Under the pieces are notes generated by a model, which saw only the letters and a list, made by a program, of their open reading frames with translations, did no database searches and was not told where the DNA came from. Below are positions 8,275-16,530 of a DNA stretch of 64,000 bases, piece after piece (position 1 is the first letter of the stretch; each line of letters starts with the position of its first letter). The position numbers and the translations under genes are program-made. The stretch lies in assembly GCA_963731205.1 (NCBI GenBank), contig CAVSUJ010000002.1, positions 2,294,001-2,358,000 on the forward strand, written 5' to 3'. The DNA is from DATAZK01 sp963731205. GTDB lineage: Bacteria; Actinomycetota; Actinomycetes; Frankiales; Frankiaceae.

Positions 8275-8690
8275 GGCGCCAGCTCGCGTAACACGTCGTG
8301 GGGGTCGACGTCGGGCGGCGGCGGCCACGGCCAGCCGACCGTGCCGTCACCGTGCCAGCGGGGCACCAGGTGTACGTGCAGGTGAAACACCCGCTGGCCG
8401 CTGGCTTCCCCGGTGTTCTGGCGCAGCGTCAGGCCGTCGGGCCGAAGCCGGGCGCGGATCTGGCGAGCAACGATGGCGCACGTCCGTCCCACGGCGGCGG
8501 CGATCTCCGGATCGGCGCTCCACAGGTCGGTGACGTGGGCGCGCGGGATGACGAGGGTGTGACCGCGGGCGGCAGGGCTCGCGTCGAGGACGGCGAGGCA
8601 GTACTCGTCGGATGCCACGACGTGCGCGTCAGCCGCGCCGGTCGCGATGCGGCAGAACGGGCAGTCCGGGTCAGCCGCCATGCTGCCCAT
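8271..8690 (-). CDS. HIT-family nucleotide hydrolase/transferase
   Basis: A 139-residue histidine-triad protein, a cytosolic nucleotidyl hydrolase of the Hint/HIT branch. CPFC near residue 10 is half of a zinc site, GHTLVIPRAHVTDLW is the conserved core strand and HLHVHLVPR is the catalytic triad motif. Natural substrates of such enzymes are usually AMP-lysine or dinucleoside polyphosphates; this one cannot be assigned. Two possible ATG starts lie three codons apart (8690 and 8681). A strong 13-base inverted repeat sits 28 bases upstream. Confidence 0.92.
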   Translation of the reverse strand: MGSMAADPDCPFCRIATGAADAHVVASDEYCLAVLDASPAARGHTLVIPRAHVTDLWSADPEIAAAVGRTCAIVARQIRARLRPDGLTLRQNTGEASGQRVFHLHVHLVPRWHGDGTVGWPWPPPPDVDPHDVLRELAP

Positions 8691-8718
8691 CTTCCCGCAG
8701 CGGTCTTGGCGCTGGGCA

Positions 8719-8758
8719 GGCTGGTCGTTCGATACCCCCGATAACCGAACGACCAGCC
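8719..8758. promoter_or_regulatory. 13-base inverted repeat between divergent genes
   Basis: Perfect arms at 8719-8731 and 8746-8758, separated by a 14-base loop, in the 258-base gap between the HIT gene (start 8690) and the membrane gene starting near 8949. It lies upstream of both starts, so an operator or 5'-leader structure is more likely than a terminator. I see no matching known regulator motif. Confidence 0.4.
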
Positions 8759-8948
8759 CGTTCCCCGGAAGGCGCGTTCCCCCCGCGCTCCCTCATGGGA
8801 AATAACGGGGTTGGGCGGGGCCCGCGAATGCGCCGGTGAGCGTCACTTCTGCTTGCGCCAAATGGAGTACGCGCCGCCCGCCGGTCACCGAATCGGCGGC
8901 GGACAGTCCGGCGCGGCTGCCGGTCGAGAGCCTTGGGCGTGGGCGAAC

Positions 8949-9662
8949 ATGCTGGTTGTGAGTGTCCCGGGCGACTCTGGAGCTTCGGCTCCGCGAGCGG
9001 CGCAACCGCCTGCGTGGCAGCGCCCGACCCGCGGCGAACACCGGCTGCCCTCCGCGATCGCGATCGTCGCCGTCGCCGTCCTGCAACTCGTGCTCCCGCG
9101 CAAGCTCTCGCTGCATCCCCGCTACCTGATCCCAGCCATCGAACTCGCCGTGCTCGCGGTCCTGATCGCGTACAACCCCCGGCGCATCGAGCGCCGCGAT
9201 CCGCTCCTGCGCCGGCTCTCCCTCGCCCTCACCGGGCTCCTTTTCGCCGCCGATGCGGGAAGCGGGGCGGCGCTCGTCGTCCAATTGCTCCGCGGGCAGG
9301 CGAGCGACCATCCGGGCCAGCTGCTCGGCACCGGCGGGGCGATCTACGCGACGAACGTCGTCGTCTTCGCGCTCTGGTATTGGGAGCTCGACAGGGGCGG
9401 CCCGGCCGCCCGCGGCCAGGGTGAGCGGGCCTACCCCGACTTCCTCTTCCCGCAGATGCAGGCGATCGGGCTGGTCGATCCCGACTGGGAGCCGACGTTC
9501 ACCGACTACCTCTACGTGAGCTTCACCAACGTGACGGCCTTCAGCCCGACCGACACCTTGCCGCTATCGCGCTGGGCGAAGCTGATGATGATGTTGCAGT
9601 CCACGCTGGCGTTGCTGCTGGTCGTGCTGGTGATCGCCCGGGCGGTCAACGTCCTGAAGTGA
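8949..9662 (+). CDS. Multi-pass membrane protein, DUF1345-like
   Basis: About 237 residues from the ATG at 8949, which I prefer over an in-frame GTG far upstream because the extra N-terminus has non-coding character. Six or so hydrophobic segments are visible. The C-terminal part TFTDYLYVSFTNVTAFSPTD followed by a TLPLSRWAKLMMMLQS segment resembles the DUF1345 family pattern of a conserved aromatic Ser-Phe-Thr strand before the last helix pair. Function of that family is unknown. The gene stands 22 bases before the alpha/beta hydrolase gene and may be co-transcribed with it. Confidence 0.7.
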   Translation: MLVVSVPGDSGASAPRAAQPPAWQRPTRGEHRLPSAIAIVAVAVLQLVLPRKLSLHPRYLIPAIELAVLAVLIAYNPRRIERRDPLLRRLSLALTGLLFAADAGSGAALVVQLLRGQASDHPGQLLGTGGAIYATNVVVFALWYWELDRGGPAARGQGERAYPDFLFPQMQAIGLVDPDWEPTFTDYLYVSFTNVTAFSPTDTLPLSRWAKLMMMLQSTLALLLVVLVIARAVNVLK

Positions 9663-9684
9663 CCGGCCGGGCTAGCGTTTCAGT

Positions 9685-10506
9685 GTGAACAGCCTCGAGG
9701 TGCGCGGTCTGACGTTTCCCTACCTGGCGAGCGGTCCGCCGGACGGGCGCGGGGTGCTGCTGCTGCACGGGTTCCCCGAGTTCTCGCTGGAGTGGGCGGC
9801 GCAGCTCCGGGAGCTCGGCGAGGCGGGCTTTCGGGCGGTGGCTCCGGATCAGCGCGGGTACGCGCCGGGCAACCAGCCCGCTGAGGTGAGCGCGTACGCG
9901 ATGGATGAGCTGGTGGCCGACGCGATCGGGATGCTCGACGCGCTGGGCTGGGAGCGCGCCGACGTGGTCGGCCATGACTGGGGCGGCTCGGTGGCCTGGC
10001 ACGTCGCCGGGCGCCATCCGGAGCGGGTGCGCTCGCTCACCGCCGTCTCGACCCCACACCCACAAGCGTTCACCGCCGCGATCGACAGCGGCGGCGAGCA
10101 GATCGAGAAGAGCGCGTACTTCGCCACGTTCCGCGAGCCCGGAACAGGTGAGCAGGCCCTGCTGGCAAACGACGCGGCGGCGCTGCGCGAGGTCCTCGAA
10201 GGGCTTCCCGAGGCCGAGCGCTACGTCGAGCGGATGCGCGATCGCCGGACGCTGACCTCGGCGCTGAACTGGTATCGCGCGATGCGGCGCCGCGACAGCG
10301 AGAAGACCGGGGCGGTGCGCATACCGACGCTCTACGTCTGGGGTGACGGTGACCCGGCGTTCGCCCGTGAGGCGGCCGAGGGGACCGAGCGCTACGTCGA
10401 GGCGCCCTACCTGTTCGTGGCGCTGCCCGGAGCCGGCCACTGGATTCCGGAGACCCACGCCGACGACCTGAACCGGCTGCTGCTGACCCATCTCTCCGCT
10501 TCATGA
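9685..10506 (+). CDS. Alpha/beta hydrolase, epoxide hydrolase/haloalkane dehalogenase-like
   Basis: A 273-residue alpha/beta-fold hydrolase. LLLHGFPEFSLEWAAQL provides the oxyanion-hole HGFPE motif, GHDWGGSVAW carries an Asp at the nucleophile elbow (as in soluble epoxide hydrolases and haloalkane dehalogenases rather than the Ser of esterases), and GAGHWIPE carries the catalytic histidine. A lid domain lies between about 135 and 215. The acid residue probably lies in YVWGDGDPAF. It starts at GTG 9685. The substrate is unknown; an epoxide or haloalkane ester-intermediate mechanism is expected. Confidence 0.88.
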   Translation: MNSLEVRGLTFPYLASGPPDGRGVLLLHGFPEFSLEWAAQLRELGEAGFRAVAPDQRGYAPGNQPAEVSAYAMDELVADAIGMLDALGWERADVVGHDWGGSVAWHVAGRHPERVRSLTAVSTPHPQAFTAAIDSGGEQIEKSAYFATFREPGTGEQALLANDAAALREVLEGLPEAERYVERMRDRRTLTSALNWYRAMRRRDSEKTGAVRIPTLYVWGDGDPAFAREAAEGTERYVEAPYLFVALPGAGHWIPETHADDLNRLLLTHLSAS

Positions 10507-10551
10507 TCGTCTGATCCCGACGTACGGCCGCCCGGTCTATAGGTTCGACGC

Positions 10552-11259
10552 ATGACGACCCGCGTGGCACTGGTGACCGGTGGTAACCGAGGCATCGGGG
10601 CCGCCTGCGCGCGAGCGCTCGCGGCGGCAGGTGACACCGTGGTCGTGGCCTCCCGCGGCGGCGCCGGTCTGGACGATCTTCCGGGCGTCGCGATGGACGT
10701 CACTGATCTGGCGTCGGTGGAGGCCGCCTTCAAGTCGGTTGAAGCCGATCACGGTCCGGTCGAGGTTCTCGTGTCCAATGCCGGGATCACCCGCGACACG
10801 TTGCTGCTGACGATGCCGGAGGACGCGTTCAGCCAGGTGCTCGACACCAACCTGACGGGTGCCTACCGGGTCGCCAAGCGCGCCGCCAAAGGGATGCTGC
10901 GGCTGCGGCGCGGCCGGCTCATCTTCATCGGCTCGGTCTCCGGGTTGACCGGATCGCCGGGCCAGGCGAACTACGCGGCCTCCAAGGCCGGACTCGTCGG
11001 GCTGGCCCGATCGCTGGCCCGCGAGCTGTCCTCGCGCAACATCACCGCCAACGTCGTGAGCCCCGGACCTATCGACACCGACATGACGGCCGAGCTCACG
11101 GAGCAGCAGCAGGCCGCGCTGGTCGGCGCGGTGCCACTCGGACGGATGGGTCACGCCGACGAGGTCGCCGCCGCGGTCGCTTATCTGGCGTCACCCCATG
11201 GCGGTTATGTGACCGGTGCGGTCATCCCGGTCGACGGCGGCATGGGGATGGGCCACTAG
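10552..11259 (+). CDS. fabG: FabG-type 3-oxoacyl-ACP reductase
   Basis: A 235-residue SDR that most likely reduces 3-oxoacyl-ACP with NADPH in fatty acid elongation. Motifs: VTGGNRGIG at the N-terminus, SNAGITRD, GSVSGLTGSPGQANYAASK with catalytic Ser, Tyr and Lys, and the C-terminal VDGGMGMGH. Length and the GQANYAASKAG segment match FabG/MabA. An enoyl reductase partner (InhA/FabI) is not adjacent; the next gene converges and overlaps by four bases. FabG-like enzymes can also serve polyhydroxyalkanoate metabolism, so the precise pathway is inferred. Confidence 0.88.
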   Translation: MTTRVALVTGGNRGIGAACARALAAAGDTVVVASRGGAGLDDLPGVAMDVTDLASVEAAFKSVEADHGPVEVLVSNAGITRDTLLLTMPEDAFSQVLDTNLTGAYRVAKRAAKGMLRLRRGRLIFIGSVSGLTGSPGQANYAASKAGLVGLARSLARELSSRNITANVVSPGPIDTDMTAELTEQQQAALVGAVPLGRMGHADEVAAAVAYLASPHGGYVTGAVIPVDGGMGMGH

Positions 11260-12137
11260 CTCTTGCGGGCCGCCATCTTGGCCTGCCAGGCCCGCAGGTT
11301 GCCGGCGCCGACGGCTGCCACCAGCGCCGTCGCGAGGATGACGAGAATGCCCGGCAACGCCTTGCTGCCGAACCGGGAGAAGAGCGAGTCCGCCTGCTTC
11401 GACGCCCGGTCACCGGCGGCGATCAACGGCGCCTGCACCGCGGCGAGCTTGGTCTCGGGGGCGGCCAGGAGCGGAGAGGGGATCGAGTCGGCGAGCGGGG
11501 TGCTGCTCCCGAGGTCGGTGAAGTCGGCAATGCCGGCGCCGGGCAGGAAGGCGGCGGCCGGGCCGAGAAGGCTGCTGCCGTCAGACAGAGTGGACGGCTT
11601 GGAGGTCGAGCTGCCGGTCGCGGTGCTGCCGGTCTGGGTGCTGGTGCTGCCGCTGGCCGCGCCGGTGGAGCCCTGGGTCGGAACGCTGGTGGGACCGGTG
11701 CTCGGCGTCGTGGGCGCGCCTGGCAGGGTCGTCCCGCCGCCACCCGCGGCGCCGGTGACCGTTCCCACGGTGCCGGTGACCGCGCCCGTCACGCCAGTGA
11801 CCGTCTTGGTGACGGTCCCGGTGACGCCACTGACGACGCCGGTCAGGCCGCCCAGCGGATTGGGCTTCGGGCTGGGCGAGGTGCCCGTCGCGGGCGCTGA
11901 CGTCGGCGCGGACGTGGGGACGGGGAGCTGCGAGGCGATCGTCACCAGGACGCCGTTCACGCATTCGAGCCCGGCGGGGATCAGCGAGGACAGCGAGGGG
12001 ATGGGGCAGGCGGAGCCGATCCCGAGGGTGGGGGTGCCGATGGCGTAGGCCGGGGTAGCCGCCAGGGCGATGGCGAACGCGCCGCTTGCCACGCCGGAGA
12101 CGATGCCCACGCGGCGAACGAGCTTGCTGGGGAACAT
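11256..12137 (-). CDS. Secreted/anchored low-complexity surface protein A
   Basis: A 293-residue protein of unknown function. A signal peptide (VASGAFAIALAATPAYA) ends near residue 32. A short N-terminal domain with a Cys pair (SACPIPSL and LECVNG) follows, then about 150 residues dominated by Thr, Val, Gly, Ser and Pro in GTVTKTVTGVTGAVTGTV-like repeats. The C-terminus has a transmembrane helix (KALPGILVILATALVAAV) and a basic tail, so the chain is probably displayed outside and anchored by its C-terminus. It is a paralogue of the next gene: both share the ALPG-LV-ATA-V-AGN C-terminal motif. Confidence 0.7.
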   Translation of the reverse strand: MFPSKLVRRVGIVSGVASGAFAIALAATPAYAIGTPTLGIGSACPIPSLSSLIPAGLECVNGVLVTIASQLPVPTSAPTSAPATGTSPSPKPNPLGGLTGVVSGVTGTVTKTVTGVTGAVTGTVGTVTGAAGGGGTTLPGAPTTPSTGPTSVPTQGSTGAASGSTSTQTGSTATGSSTSKPSTLSDGSSLLGPAAAFLPGAGIADFTDLGSSTPLADSIPSPLLAAPETKLAAVQAPLIAAGDRASKQADSLFSRFGSKALPGILVILATALVAAVGAGNLRAWQAKMAARKS

Positions 12138-12258
12138 GCGGGTGCGGGCCCTTCGTGTCAGGCGTTACATGCACTGTCTCTGAGTGCAACGAGCCTGTTC
12201 CCTGCCGGTAACGGTCCCAACCGGACCCGTTCACCCGCACCGGGCAGAAATCACCCGG

Positions 12259-13533
12259 TCAGCTGCCCCTGACCTGCGTCGGCATCTGCTTTGACGCCGA
12301 AACGAGCATGGCCTTCGCGCGTGCGTCCAACTGCTGCAACCGGGCCTGCAGGCCGGCCAACTTGGGCGCCAGGGCCTTGATGTTGCCGGCGGCGACGAAG
12401 CCTACGAACGCCGTCGCGATGACCACGAGCAGTCCGGGGAGGGCGTGCCGCGAGACGAAGCCGAGCAGATCGTCGCCCTGCGAGCCGGCCGAGCGCGCCG
12501 CGGCCGCGAGCATCGGGGCCGGGACGGGCTGGTCGGGTGTCTGTGAAGCGTCGGAGATCAGCGCCGCATCGGTGAGTACGGTGCTGCCGGGCTGACCCCA
12601 CGCCTGGGCCAGGGAGATCGCGGCCGGGCTGAGCGCGCCGGACGTGCCTTTGCTGCCACCGGAGCCGGTCAGGATGCCGCCGCTGCCGCCCGGGAGCACT
12701 CCGGTGCCGCTACCACTACCGCCGCTGGTCACCGGTGGGAGGCCGGGAACGGTCGGGACGATCGGGACGCCGGGCTTGGTCGTACCGCCGCCGGTCGTTG
12801 CCCCGCCGCCGCCGGTCGTGCCGCCGCCGGTGCCGGTGGCTCCGCCAGTGCCGCCCGAACCCGTACCGCCGGAACCGCCGCTGCCGTTACCGCTGCCACC
12901 GCCGAGCAGGCCGCCGCCACCGCCGAGCAGGCCTCCGCCGCCACCGCCGCCACCGCCCGCGGTGTTGCCGACGCTGCCGACCGTGCTCCCGGCCTTACCG
13001 GTGACGGTGGTGATCGTGCCGCCGACGGTCTTGCCGACGCCGGTGACGGTGCCGCCGACGGCCGGGGGCAGCTTGCCGCCGATCGTTCCGGTGACGCCGG
13101 TGACCGTGCTCCCGACCGTGCTGCCCACGCCGCTGACCGTCTTTCCGACCGTGCCGGTCACGCCCGTCACCACGTTGCCGACCGACGGCAGGCTGGACGG
13201 AGGCGTCACCGAAGGCAGGCTCACCGGAAGCGACGGGGTCGGCAGCGGGGGCAGCGAGACGCCCGTGATGGGGCTGCTGCCGCCGAGGGTGCTCGTGATC
13301 GGGGTGGTGATCGCGCTGACGACCGCGGTGGGAGCGGGCACGCTGGGGACGCTGACCGGGACGCTCGGCAAGGTCACCGGCACGGGCGGGAGTGGGACCG
13401 TGGGGAGCCCGAGGGCCATGGCGCCGCCGGCCGTCGCGATGCCGCCGATGGCGAGAGCCAGGGTTCCGGCAGCTACACAGGTGGCGCGCTTGGCAGGACG
13501 GGAGAGCGTCCGGGTCTGGCGGGTCGAGCTCAC
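12259..13533 (-). CDS. Secreted/anchored low-complexity surface protein B
   Basis: A 424-residue paralogue of the adjacent surface protein. The GTG start at 13533 is set by a GGAGG ribosome-binding site five bases upstream. A signal peptide (AGTLALAIGGIATAGGAMA) is followed by Val/Pro/Ser repeats (LPPVPVTLPSVPVSVPSVP), then GVTGTVGKTVSGVGSTVG-type repeats and a glycine-rich block with several runs of G. The C-terminal part carries HALPGLLVVIATAFVGFV as a membrane anchor, followed here by a cytoplasmic coiled-coil-like tail (AGLQARLQQLDARAKAMLV). No cysteines or enzyme motifs are visible. Function unknown; cell-envelope display is inferred from architecture. Confidence 0.72.
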   Translation of the reverse strand: MSSTRQTRTLSRPAKRATCVAAGTLALAIGGIATAGGAMALGLPTVPLPPVPVTLPSVPVSVPSVPAPTAVVSAITTPITSTLGGSSPITGVSLPPLPTPSLPVSLPSVTPPSSLPSVGNVVTGVTGTVGKTVSGVGSTVGSTVTGVTGTIGGKLPPAVGGTVTGVGKTVGGTITTVTGKAGSTVGSVGNTAGGGGGGGGGLLGGGGGLLGGGSGNGSGGSGGTGSGGTGGATGTGGGTTGGGGATTGGGTTKPGVPIVPTVPGLPPVTSGGSGSGTGVLPGGSGGILTGSGGSKGTSGALSPAAISLAQAWGQPGSTVLTDAALISDASQTPDQPVPAPMLAAAARSAGSQGDDLLGFVSRHALPGLLVVIATAFVGFVAAGNIKALAPKLAGLQARLQQLDARAKAMLVSASKQMPTQVRGS

Positions 13534-13806
13534 GAAAACCTCCGGCGTGCTGGGGAACGGCCGGCGAAACACCCGGGTCAGGGGTGGTTACGCGTGTGTC
13601 GTCTGGGTCACGTTTTCCGTCTGGGGAAGTTCTGGACGGCTGCTACCCCGCCTAACGCGGATGTATTCATCAGGTTTCGGGTGTAGCCGAAAAAAAGTTC
13701 CGGCACGTTTGATCTCGGTCCGGTCGTCCCGTCTCATCTCGCCCCGGTCGGGCACACTCGCCAGGTCGGCGCCCATCGGGGCGCGCCCGGCGCCCAGGAG
13801 GTACGC

Positions 13807-13998
13807 GTGAGCTGGTGGTGGTGTCTGAATCACTCTCGTCCGGAACAGGACCCCGACGTCGACGCCGGCGCCGCTGACCGCCTCGGTCCGTACGAGACCG
13901 AAGAAGCGGCGAAGAACTGGCGCCAGCAGTTCGCCGAGCGCAACGAGCGGTGGGACAAGTGGGACCAGGAGGACAAGGAAGGCCGCAAGGGCTCCTGA
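13807..13998 (+). CDS. Small conserved actinobacterial protein
   Basis: A 63-residue protein starting at GTG 13807 behind an excellent AGGAGG ribosome-binding site. It begins SWWWCLNHSRPEQDP and contains DRLGPYETEEAAKNWRQQF, a pattern like that of small SPOR-like proteins in which a Gly-Pro-Tyr turn precedes an amphipathic helix; the C-terminus is strongly charged. I recognise the type but no function. The gene lies 36 bases before the ferrochelatase gene on the same strand. Confidence 0.75.
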   Translation: MSWWWCLNHSRPEQDPDVDAGAADRLGPYETEEAAKNWRQQFAERNERWDKWDQEDKEGRKGS

Positions 13999-14034
13999 CC
14001 GGCGGCTGATCGGCGGGAGGCGGGCCCATCCGGC

Positions 14035-15081
14035 ATGATCGTGAGGGTGGCTGGCTACGACGCTGTGCTGCTGGTGTCCTTCGGCGGTCCGGAAGGGCCC
14101 GGCGACGTACTGCCCTTCCTTCGAAACGTCACTGCGGGGCGTGACGTGCCGGCAGCGCGGCTGGAAGAGGTCGCCGAGCACTATGCGGCGTTCGGTGGGG
14201 TGAGCCCGATCAACGCCCAGAACCGGGCGCTCGTCGCGCAGCTCGCCGTCGAGCTCGCACCCCGCCGGGTCTACTGGGGTAACCGCAACTGGGCGCCCTA
14301 CCTCCCCGAAACCCTGGCCCAGATGCGGGCCGACGGGGTCTCGCGGGCCGCCGTCTTCGTCACCGCGGCTTATGCGTCGTACTCCTCCTGCCGCCAGTAC
14401 CGCGAGGACCTGGCCGCCGCGCACCCCGCTCACCTGCAGCTGGAAAAGCTCAGGCACTACTACAACCACCCGCGTTTCATCGCTGCGCAGGCCGAGCAGG
14501 TGCTCTCCCTCGGAGACCGGCTGGCCGACGACGCCACGCTGCTGTTCACCGCACACTCGATCCCACTCGCGTCGGCGCGCACCAGCGGCCCGGCCGGCGG
14601 GGCGTATCCGGCGCAGCTGGCCGAGGCTGCCCGCCTCGTCTCCGAGCAGGTACGCGAGAGCTCGAGCTGGCGCGGCGGGTTCGAGGTGGCGTGGCAGAGC
14701 CGTTCCGGGCCGCCGACCGTCCCGTGGCTGGAGCCTGACGTCAACGACCGGCTGGAGTCGCTGGCCGCCGAGGGGATTCGCGACGTCGTGGCCGTGCCGG
14801 TCGGCTTCGTCAGCGATCATGTCGAGGTGCGCTACGACCTCGACACGGAAGCCGCCGCGACGGCCGAGCGGGTGGGAATCCGCTTCGCCCGGGCGGGCAC
14901 CGTGGCGGCCAGCCGTTCGTTTCTGTCAATGGTGCGTGAGCTGGTCGAGGAGCGAGAAGATGGGCTGCCGAGGGCTGATCGACCCGCGCTCGGTGAGGAC
15001 GGGCCGAGTCACGACGTGTGTCCGGTCAGCTGTTGCCCGGGGCGAGTAGCGCGTCCTGCGGCGGCCGGTGAGACAAGCTGA
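14035..15081 (+). CDS. cpfC: Coproporphyrin III ferrochelatase
   Basis: A 348-residue ferrochelatase inserting Fe(II) into coproporphyrin III in the actinobacterial/firmicute haem pathway. YDAVLLVSFGGPEGPGDV is the family N-terminus; the catalytic histidine is in FTAHSIPLAS and the acidic partner in GFVSDHVEVRYDLD. An internal Cys in SSCRQYRED and a C-terminal cluster DVCPVSCCPG could provide the four ligands of the [2Fe-2S] cluster known in actinobacterial enzymes. The ATG at 14035 or the GTG codons 6 and 12 bases later are possible starts. The rest of the pathway (hemE, cgoX, chdC) lies 25 kb away in this window. Confidence 0.94.
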   Translation: MIVRVAGYDAVLLVSFGGPEGPGDVLPFLRNVTAGRDVPAARLEEVAEHYAAFGGVSPINAQNRALVAQLAVELAPRRVYWGNRNWAPYLPETLAQMRADGVSRAAVFVTAAYASYSSCRQYREDLAAAHPAHLQLEKLRHYYNHPRFIAAQAEQVLSLGDRLADDATLLFTAHSIPLASARTSGPAGGAYPAQLAEAARLVSEQVRESSSWRGGFEVAWQSRSGPPTVPWLEPDVNDRLESLAAEGIRDVVAVPVGFVSDHVEVRYDLDTEAAATAERVGIRFARAGTVAASRSFLSMVRELVEEREDGLPRADRPALGEDGPSHDVCPVSCCPGRVARPAAAGETS

Positions 15082-15123
15082 TCGGGAAGCTGATCGCAGT
15101 AGTGAGGCGTTGGAGAGGAAGAC

Positions 15124-15612
15124 ATGACTAGCGAACACGTCTTCGAGACACCCGAGCGCTTCGTCGTCGGCACCGTGGGCCGGCCCGGCGAGCGCACCTT
15201 TTACCTGCAGGTCGTCAGCTCCGGCGAGATCGTGACCGTCGCGCTGGAGAAAGCCGAGGTCGCGGCGCTGGCCGAGGGACTTCAGGTGCTCCTCCAGCAG
15301 GTGGGCGTCAACAACGGCATGGTCATCGAGCCGGCGCCGCTGGATTCGGCCCCGCTCGAGACCCCCTTCGCCGAGGATTTCCGGGTCAGCGAGCTCTCGG
15401 TGGCCTGGGACGGGCAGCACGTGGTCGTCGAGGCCGGTGGGGCCGGTGCGACCGAGGAGACCGCTGGACGCCTGCGGGTCGCGCTGACGGTTCCGGCGAC
15501 GCACGCGTTCGTCACCCGCGCGGAGAAGGTCGTCGCCGCGGGTCGCCCGCCGTGCGTGCTCTGCGGCTTGCCGGCCGACGCGAGCGGACACGTCTGCCCG
15601 CGGTTGAACTAG
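15124..15612 (+). CDS. DUF3090-family protein
   Basis: A 162-residue protein with the DUF3090 layout: FETPERFVVGTVGRPGERTF at the N-terminus, RTFYLQVVSSGEIVTVALEK, then a mixed domain and a C-terminal zinc-ribbon-like CVLCGLPADASGHVCPRLN. The family is restricted to actinobacteria and close relatives and has no assigned biochemical role. A GAGAGGAAGAC ribosome-binding site precedes the ATG. In many actinobacteria this family sits beside a histidine phosphatase gene, which is not present here. Confidence 0.88.
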   Translation: MTSEHVFETPERFVVGTVGRPGERTFYLQVVSSGEIVTVALEKAEVAALAEGLQVLLQQVGVNNGMVIEPAPLDSAPLETPFAEDFRVSELSVAWDGQHVVVEAGGAGATEETAGRLRVALTVPATHAFVTRAEKVVAAGRPPCVLCGLPADASGHVCPRLN

Positions 15613-15641
15613 TCGAAGCTTCGATCCGGTTGACTGTCGGC

Positions 15642-16313
15642 ATGGCACGTCACAGTGGACAGCACGCCGAGATCAGCCCCGCCGCCGCCGAGCGAGCGGA
15701 GTTGTGCGAGCTCTTCACCGAGGTCGGCGAGCATGCGCCCACGCTCTGCAGCGAGTGGGACGCCGGTGACCTGGCGGCCCACCTGGTGGTCCGCGAGACG
15801 CGGCCCGACGCCCTCGCCGGTCTGGTGATCCGGCCTTTGCACGGCTACACCGCCAAGATCGAGAAGGCGTTACGCGAGGCGCAGCCCTTCGCCGCGCTGG
15901 TCGAGCGCATCCGCACCGGGCCGCCGGGATGGAGCCCGGTCGGGCTGCCGGGCGTGCGTGATCGCGGCAACCTGCACGAGTACTTCATCCACCACGAGGA
16001 CGTCCGGCGAGCCCAGCCCGGCTGGCACGTCAGAGATCTGCCACCCGAGACGCGCGACGGCTTGTGGCGGGTCGTTCGGCTGATGGCGCCGTTCCTGGTT
16101 CGTGGCATGAAGGCCACCCGGATCACGCTGCACACCCCTGACGGCGGCGAGCGCTCGCTCGGCCGGGCAGACGCTCCGAACCAGGTGGACCTCACCGGCG
16201 AGCCCGGCGAACTGCTCATCTACCTCAGCGGGCGGCGCGGCCACGCCGAGGTGAAGATCACCGGTTCGCCGGCAGGGCAGGCGCGCCTGGCGGCTGCCCC
16301 GCTGGGGATGTAG
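15642..16313 (+). CDS. TIGR03085-type DinB/maleylpyruvate isomerase-like protein
   Basis: A 223-residue protein of the DinB-like four-helix fold. WDAGDLAAHLVVRETRPDAL carries the first histidine of the family's metal site and HEYFIHHEDVRRAQPGW carries the others. The C-terminal half matches the SCP2-like portion of mycothiol-dependent isomerase relatives (TLHTPDGGERSLGR, VDLTGEPGELLIYLSGR). Mycothiol-dependent chemistry is a family-based inference only. Start at ATG 15642, 29 bases after the DUF3090 stop, suggesting co-transcription. Confidence 0.82.
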   Translation: MARHSGQHAEISPAAAERAELCELFTEVGEHAPTLCSEWDAGDLAAHLVVRETRPDALAGLVIRPLHGYTAKIEKALREAQPFAALVERIRTGPPGWSPVGLPGVRDRGNLHEYFIHHEDVRRAQPGWHVRDLPPETRDGLWRVVRLMAPFLVRGMKATRITLHTPDGGERSLGRADAPNQVDLTGEPGELLIYLSGRRGHAEVKITGSPAGQARLAAAPLGM

Positions 16314-16322
16314 CCGGGCAAC

Positions 16323-16340
16323 CAGCTCTTTTCAGAGCTG
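16323..16340 (+). terminator. Small hairpin after the DinB-like gene
   Basis: A perfect 7-base stem with a four-base loop begins ten bases after the stop at 16313. It is only moderately GC-rich and not followed by a T run, so termination is possible but unproven. The remaining ~190 bases to the DoxX gene contain an A7 run at 16454-16461 and nothing else I can identify. Confidence 0.35.
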
Positions 16341-16530
16341 CCTGTACGCGCAATCCGCTGTACGCCGGGGTCGAACCCTTTTCGGTGAGCACAGGCAATG
16401 CGATGTAGGGCCGTGCCTTCTCACCGCTGCAACAACCAATTGTCTGTCGCCGCAAAAAAAGGGTCGGGAGGCAGCGCTACCTCGGATTGCGTGTGGCGGC
16501 AGGCGTCGCACAGCGCTAGACGGACGAGAG

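Noticed and set aside
13534..13806. A c-di-AMP (ydaO-type) or other riboswitch before the surface-protein gene
   Set aside because: Such elements occur before actinobacterial envelope genes, but I could not find the conserved core or a convincing fold in this 273-base gap.
12644..13810. A 388-codon Pro/Val-rich frame on the plus strand
   Set aside because: It is the mirror image of the glycine/valine repeats of surface protein B, which has a signal peptide, a ribosome-binding site and a membrane anchor on the minus strand.
16320..16530. A tRNA gene suggested by a GGTCGAACCC T-arm-like string
   Set aside because: No acceptor stem, D-arm or anticodon arm can be folded around it on either strand.
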